Of a stretch of DNA of 9,315 bases, positions 6,901 through 9,315 are shown piece after piece. The notes below the pieces were generated by a model. That model was not told where the DNA came from. It saw only the letters and a program-made list of their open reading frames with translations, and did not search any database. The translations under genes were made by a program, and so were the position numbers. Source of the stretch: an uncultured Collinsella sp. (lineage in GTDB: Bacteria > Actinomycetota > Coriobacteriia > Coriobacteriales > Coriobacteriaceae); contig USMH01000029.1 in NCBI GenBank assembly GCA_900555745.1, positions 1 through 9,315 on the forward strand, given 5' to 3'. The first letter of the stretch is position 1; each line of letters opens with the position of its first letter.

Positions 6901-7776
6901 GACAGGGGACGCGCTACCAGCCGTATAGGCAAACTCAATCTTCTGCCCCTGGGTGAGCTTAACGCTGCTCGCGCCAACCGAGGAAGACGCGCCGTCGACG
7001 AACAGCTGCCAGTAGGCATAAGTCGTCGGATCGTAGGCAAGCGTGCGGCCATCGCTCGGGGATGTGATGCTTTCGAGGTAGAAACCGTATGCCGTGTTCG
7101 GATCGTACTTCGCCTTGAAGCCCGTCTTCTCCTGCAGCTTAATGAAGGCATCCGCAGCCGTCGCGCCCTCGTCGAGCTTGAGCTGCGTAGGTGCCACCCA
7201 GGTCTGAGCCTTGCCGTCGGCATCGGTGCCGATAATCGAGAACGAGACCTCGACTTGCTTCTTGGCGACATCGCCGGTTTCTGTCGGGTTCTCTGTCTGG
7301 ACGACAGCCGCGGTGGCAGATCCCGCTTGGCCAGCGGATGCCGTCGAAGACTGCTCGCTCGTGGCAGGGCTCTCCCCCGTCGCCGAGCCTTCGTCGCCAG
7401 TTGCTGCCTCTGTTGTGGCGGCACTAGCTGCAGGCGCGCTCCCGGAATCCGAAACCTCGGCCTTGCCCTGGTCGGCAGTACCGTCCGCGGCCCCCGCGCC
7501 CTCACTCGGCGTCGCAGTCTGAACCACAGCCTCGGCAATGCCCTCGGCGCCCTCGGCCCACAGCTGAGCCGGCGTGGTGCCAAAGGCCATCGCGAAGGCC
7601 AGGAATGCCACCAGGCCGCGCTTGGCTACACCGCGTGCAATCGCGCCACGGCGATGCAACGAGGCGCGCTCACGCTTGTCCTCAAACATATCCATTTGTC
7701 CCCCATTGTCTGTACTTGGAGCGTTGCCTTGAGGCTGCCCCACGTCATCGCGCATGTTGCGCTCGAGTTCCCCCAT
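3919..7776 (-). CDS. Large surface protein: four DUF4430 modules, beta-propeller, InlB repeat, C-terminal anchor
   Basis: A 1285-residue exported protein. Layout: polar N-region (1-53), hydrophobic signal segment (54-73) with a likely signal-peptidase site near QLWA-EG (74-75), and an Ala/Ser/Thr/Glu-rich linker (80-172). Four DUF4430 modules follow (about 175-290, 298-400, 412-516, 525-636), each with a YW(Q/R/H)xxxxG core. A PQQ/BamB-like beta-propeller of about eight blades spans 684-1064. One InlB-type repeat (1068-1135) has the FNSNGG, DGYTFGGW and LYAKWT signatures. A Gly/Asn/Ser spacer (1139-1172) and a Lys/Ser/Asp spacer (1195-1237) lead to a membrane helix (1260-1281) ending in KRR. 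No canonical LPXTG is present. The start is ATG 7776 with AAGGGGGA 5 nt upstream; ATG 7695 is an alternative with a shorter n-region. A cobalamin riboswitch lies just upstream, so surface capture of corrinoid is the leading hypothesis. Ligand binding itself is not proven by sequence. Confidence 0.9.
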   Translation of the reverse strand: MGELERNMRDDVGQPQGNAPSTDNGGQMDMFEDKRERASLHRRGAIARGVAKRGLVAFLAFAMAFGTTPAQLWAEGAEGIAEAVVQTATPSEGAGAADGTADQGKAEVSDSGSAPAASAATTEAATGDEGSATGESPATSEQSSTASAGQAGSATAAVVQTENPTETGDVAKKQVEVSFSIIGTDADGKAQTWVAPTQLKLDEGATAADAFIKLQEKTGFKAKYDPNTAYGFYLESITSPSDGRTLAYDPTTYAYWQLFVDGASSSVGASSVKLTQGQKIEFAYTAGSASPVVKDQVAANVTVIGRDAQGKTQTWVDNAQYVVTSGSSALDLTKVALEANDIDAVAAGSFILSLKYNGVELGTPLDYSTYWQLFINGKSSDYTADNVTIHAGDTVTWFYGGWGDQLPSDSVHASVQVLGKDKDGKQQVWASTGQTSLKAGSTAKDLLEQTGLTLDAGESSWGWFLNGIYSPFDGKSYGWDAATNSYWRFYVNGKFADVGAGAYELQEGDAVTFMYGADADALPGQVLGSADVIGPDVNGNNTRWGTASNVSLPEGSTAQNLIEAVLKAKGVTYNGSQSGEYWFLNSITSPFDHKPYGWDAATNKYWHLYINGEPSLLCANQITLQSGDKVTLAYTTDNSPMPDPDKIVVDPSATTPDWDAEWAGYGNSGNGSTVTDAKTPAQAAGLKWAFDWKAESGQQYANCSEPVIANGFVYIATENELIKIDSSTGKKVASAPLASKVSYTSRPIYTNGLIIVPLNGGAVQAITADKLICKWLTPGLTDLTQSSCTVVSDGEYVYVGSVDISYDENYNATYGNGSFARIKIATGEVSWQNIDPAEGYYWTGAALTDKYAIVPTSAGTLKCIDKTTGDVVSTMKLGAVANADCIADPSNGSTFYQMTHDGKLHVISLSAKGVLSEQKTVDLGLTNNMSAPAMSGDNLIVGGQTATGSALVLYNLKTGKTTMVAAADGKALPAGLNGIAATPLVSVQGGKTYVYFTVNSADSKDYVNYSAGGGVYRYTLGDAEATQIYDAAGHYQYCDSPVIADASGNLYYINDSGTLFKLGAVESWTVAFNSNGGSACDTKFVATADGKLVKPVDPTRDGYTFGGWFTDEACTQAYDFSTPVTADLTLYAKWTKNAVNPGGNGGSGSNGGNGGAGNGSGAGAGTGSGSGTKGQQAGGAVAPGHKPTTKTTVSTKTETKDNKSDKKDSDKSDKKDEKKSDKKDGKSDKKSDSKSDTGAASTTTAKKSSGASEQETGTNPLAIVGVAAGVIGLAIVGVFVFTKRR
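4066..4194 (-). repeat. Lys/Ser/Asp low-complexity spacer region
   Basis: Codons for residues 1195-1237 of the large surface protein encode iterations of SDKKD-like units, with repeated GTCCGACAAGAAG-type words in the DNA (seen on the plus strand as CTTCTTGTCGGAC). Such highly charged stretches next to a C-terminal anchor are typical of cell-wall-spanning spacers. The neighbouring 300-residue protein has a similar Ser/Asp/Lys stalk, suggesting matched display of both proteins. The tract is prone to length change by slippage. Confidence 0.7.
5869..7254 (-). repeat. Four tandem DUF4430 module repeats inside the surface-protein gene
   Basis: Approximate limits on the minus strand are 7254-6907, 6885-6577, 6543-6229 and 6204-5869. 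Each unit opens with a V-x-V-x-G-x-D beta strand and a W (T/Q-W or RW), has a GSTAxDL-like helix start, and closes with YW-x-(F/L)-x-(V/I)-(N/D)G and a GD-x-(V/I)-x-(F/L)-x-Y strand. Units 3 and 4 are most alike, sharing SPFDxKxYGWDAATN. Unit 1 keeps ITSPSDG. Unit 2 lacks this SP-FDG segment and is the most divergent. Confidence 0.8.
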
Positions 7777-7787
7777 CGGGGTCCCCC

Positions 7788-7860
7788 TTCCCTCCAGAGC
7801 CCTATGCACACCGGCGGCATACGCCGCAGCCGCATGCAAGATGGGAGGCGATCCGACTTA
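7788..7860 (-). other. Leader segment between riboswitch core and start codon (candidate expression platform)
   Basis: On the minus strand this part of the leader can form a hairpin with core GCGGC-GUAU-GCCGC, flanked by partly complementary GCAUGC and GUGUGC. No U-run follows, which argues against an intrinsic terminator. An upstream CCUCC (inside CGCCUCCCAU) could pair with GGAGG in the purine-rich GGAGGGAAGGGGGA run near the start codon. Control of ribosome access is therefore the more likely mechanism. The pairing is my reading by eye and was not folded computationally. Confidence 0.4.
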
Positions 7861-7869
7861 ACCTTAACG

Positions 7870-7990
7870 GCTCAGGCGCGCCGTCCGATCTGCGACGCGA
7901 ACATCCCGAGCCAAGAGGAATTACGGTTACTGGTACAGCCGGGGACTTGCACCCCGATTCTCCCAAACGCGCAGGAAAACCGCGCATTCG
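7870..7990 (-). ncRNA. Cobalamin riboswitch (leader of the DUF4430 operon)
   Basis: The minus-strand leader contains the most conserved part of the cobalamin riboswitch family in the right order. A GCGCGGUUUUCC segment (7985-7974) is followed by GGGAGAAU (7964-7957), then GGUGCAAGUCC (7953-7943) closing a GGGG/CCCC helix. Next comes GCUGUACC and a CAGUAACCGUAA variant (7939-7921) of the family's CCGCAACUGU element. The CAGAUCGGACGGC stretch further 3' may be the diverged AGGA-ACC region. Outer boundaries are approximate because I did not resolve the closing helix. Cobalamin riboswitches usually repress B12 uptake or synthesis genes when the cofactor is abundant. This one precedes the start codon of the large DUF4430 surface protein with only leader RNA in between. 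Confidence 0.85.
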
Positions 7991-8006
7991 TGCGTCTCCG
8001 CACCAC

Positions 8007-8034
8007 CATCTAGGCCATCGATTAAAACCGTCAA
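8007..8034 (-). promoter_or_regulatory. Candidate promoter for the riboswitch-controlled operon
   Basis: On the minus strand TTGACG (8034-8029) matches the -35 consensus at five of six positions. TAGATG (8012-8007) is a weak -10 box at a 16-bp spacing. The implied transcription start, near position 8000, falls just ahead of the riboswitch core and after the terminator of the upstream kinase gene, which is where an operon promoter would be expected. Confidence 0.55.
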
Positions 8035-8047
8035 TATGCTATCACGC

Positions 8048-8075
8048 AAAAGGGCCTCGCACGCAGGCGAAGCCC
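8048..8075 (-). terminator. Rho-independent terminator of the ABC1 kinase gene
   Basis: On the minus strand GGGCTTCGC (8075-8067) pairs with GCGAGGCCC (8060-8052), with one G-U wobble and a 6-nt loop. It is followed by TTTT (8051-8048). It lies about 50 nt beyond the stop codon of the kinase gene and upstream of the operon promoter, so it separates the two transcription units. Confidence 0.75.
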
Positions 8076-8126
8076 AAGGTAAAAGCTATTGTTTGCGAAA
8101 GGAAAATGCGGTGACGGTCGCAGCCT

Positions 8127-9315
8127 CTAGTGCTTGCCGCCGTGGCTGTTGCGCCAGATCTCGCGGCCCAGCATAAGCGCCAGCACCAGCGCGCTCACGT
8201 AGCCAAAGAAGCCGATGACCGGAATGCCGAGGACAACCGGTTCGATGCGCGCGTAGTACACCACCGACGAACCGATAAACAGACCGGCGATCACGATAGC
8301 CATCGACATGCGGTCGATAATTCCGCCCAGCTGTCGCAGCGCCTTATCGCTGCTCATGATCTGCGTGTTCACCTTAAGCTGGCCGCGTGTGAGCATGCGC
8401 GAAGCCAAGCCCAGATACTCGGCCGCCTCGAGCGAGCCTTTTGCCGCGCGATAGCTGCTCGCGGCAAAGTCGCGGCTCATCTCGCGCATGCGGGCATAGG
8501 TGCTCTTCTCGTTTTTGATATGAGCCTGAATGATCTGGATCATGTTGACGTTGGGCATGTACTCGGTCAGCAAACCCTCAAGCGTCACCATGCCGCGCGC
8601 GAACATCGTCACCACGCTCGGCAGCTCAACATCATTCTTGCGCGCGAGGTTTAACAGCGAGGTCAAAAACTCGCCGATATCCAGGTCTTTAAGGTCGAGC
8701 CCGGCAAAGTCGGCAACAATAAAGTCCAAGTCGGACAAAAAGGCCGAATGGTCAAGCTCGGCCGAATCGCCGCGCGTCACGGCAAAGCGCATGAGCGAAT
8801 CCTTGAGCTTGGGCACGTCGCCCTCGGCCACGGCGAAAATCATGTCCTTGACGATACCGCGGTCATGGCTCGACATACGCCCGACCATGCCCAGGTCGAT
8901 AAAGTAGACGATGCCGTCCTTGAGGATGATGTTTCCCGCATGCGGGTCGGCATGGAAAAAGCCGTCGTCGAGCACCTGCGTCGAGTAGTCCTCGACAATC
9001 GCGGCACCGATCTTTTCCAAGTCATAGCCCTCGGCCACTAAGCGTTCAGGATCGGCGATCGAAATGCCGTCGACGTAGTCCATGACCACCACGTGCTCGG
9101 TGCACAGGTCCAGATAGGATTTAGGGCACGTCACGCCATGAACGCTCTTATGGAACTCGTAGAAGTCGTTGAGGTTTTTGGCCTCGGCCAAAAAGTTGGT
9201 CTCCTCGCGAAACGAGGTCCACAACTCCTCGACTACGCCGTGCAGGTCAACGAATTGATCGGTGTTGACGAACTTGGAAACGATACGCACCACCGAGCGG
9301 ATGATATCGATGTCC
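8127..9315 (-). CDS. ABC1/AarF/UbiB-family atypical kinase (3' portion; 5' end outside window)
   Basis: About 395 C-terminal residues are visible. The frame continues through the right edge, so the GTG at 9293 is internal. ABC1 family marks are a (F/L)xxEAxN helix after EELWTSF, VMDYVDGISI, the catalytic-loop-like FFHADPHAGNI (HADPHAGN at 8954-8931) and a DLG metal-binding triad (8897-8889). The N-terminal KxGQ motif would lie outside the window. Two hydrophobic helices close the protein (MAIVIAGLFIGSSVVYYA and a second ending LALML), anchoring it in the membrane. The family comprises atypical kinase/ATPase proteins. The best-known members support ubiquinone synthesis in proteobacteria, but the role in Gram-positive anaerobes without ubiquinone is unclear. 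Its own terminator separates it from the riboswitch operon. The family call is firm and the function is not. Confidence 0.92.
   Translation of the reverse strand, partial: DIDIIRSVVRIVSKFVNTDQFVDLHGVVEELWTSFREETNFLAEAKNLNDFYEFHKSVHGVTCPKSYLDLCTEHVVVMDYVDGISIADPERLVAEGYDLEKIGAAIVEDYSTQVLDDGFFHADPHAGNIILKDGIVYFIDLGMVGRMSSHDRGIVKDMIFAVAEGDVPKLKDSLMRFAVTRGDSAELDHSAFLSDLDFIVADFAGLDLKDLDIGEFLTSLLNLARKNDVELPSVVTMFARGMVTLEGLLTEYMPNVNMIQIIQAHIKNEKSTYARMREMSRDFAASSYRAAKGSLEAAEYLGLASRMLTRGQLKVNTQIMSSDKALRQLGGIIDRMSMAIVIAGLFIGSSVVYYARIEPVVLGIPVIGFFGYVSALVLALMLGREIWRNSHGGKH

Noticed and set aside
5956..8013. A 685-codon open frame on the plus strand, opposite the DUF4430 modules and riboswitch
   Set aside because: It shows the same antisense-type composition, covers the riboswitch and signal-peptide region in the wrong strand, and has no recognisable family or upstream ribosome binding site.
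7605..8114. Open frame on the plus strand across the leader region
   Set aside because: It overlaps the riboswitch, promoter and kinase terminator, and its protein is Pro/His/Arg-rich with no family resemblance.
1..9315. CRISPR array, tRNA or rRNA genes, insertion sequences
   Set aside because: No regularly spaced direct repeats, no cloverleaf-like sequence, and no transposase or IS-like terminal repeats were seen on either strand.

Overview
The window looks like a chromosomal segment of a GC-rich, Gram-positive gut actinobacterium of the Coriobacteriia, most likely Collinsella or a close relative. This rests on the class III fructose bisphosphatase, the high-GC codon use, the surface proteins with DUF4430 and InlB-type modules, and the overall gene style. 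The genus is an inference. Six genes are visible, and the two outer ones are cut by the window edges.

Plus strand, left part (1-2907): the 3' portion of a class III fructose-1,6-bisphosphatase gene (fbp) is followed by two tandem genes for small four-helix GtrA-family membrane proteins. The two GtrA proteins are clear paralogues. A perfect 13-bp inverted repeat lies between them, and a strong intrinsic terminator closes the block at 2873-2907.

Minus strand, middle part (2946-8034): this is the most interesting region. A promoter-like sequence and a leader RNA with the conserved core of a cobalamin riboswitch precede a two-gene operon. The first gene encodes a surface protein of about 1285 residues: an extended signal peptide, four tandem DUF4430 (transcobalamin C-terminal-like) modules, a PQQ/BamB-like beta-propeller of about eight blades, one InlB/Listeria-Bacteroides repeat, Gly/Asn and Lys/Ser/Asp-rich spacers, and a C-terminal membrane anchor. 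The second gene starts directly at the stop codon of the first. It encodes a 300-residue membrane-anchored protein with a low-complexity stalk and one C-terminal DUF4430 module. An intrinsic terminator at 2946-2984 faces the fbp-gtrA terminator.

Minus strand, right part (8048-9315): the 3' portion of an ABC1/AarF/UbiB-family atypical kinase gene, with its own terminator just ahead of the riboswitch promoter.

Taken together, a B12-sensing leader controls two exported proteins that carry domains related to animal B12-carrier proteins. The simplest reading is a cell-surface system that captures corrinoids (or a related ligand) when B12 is scarce. The beta-propeller is loosely reminiscent of the Bacteroides B12-binding propeller BtuG. 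The ligand is inferred from the riboswitch and domain family, not shown by the sequence.
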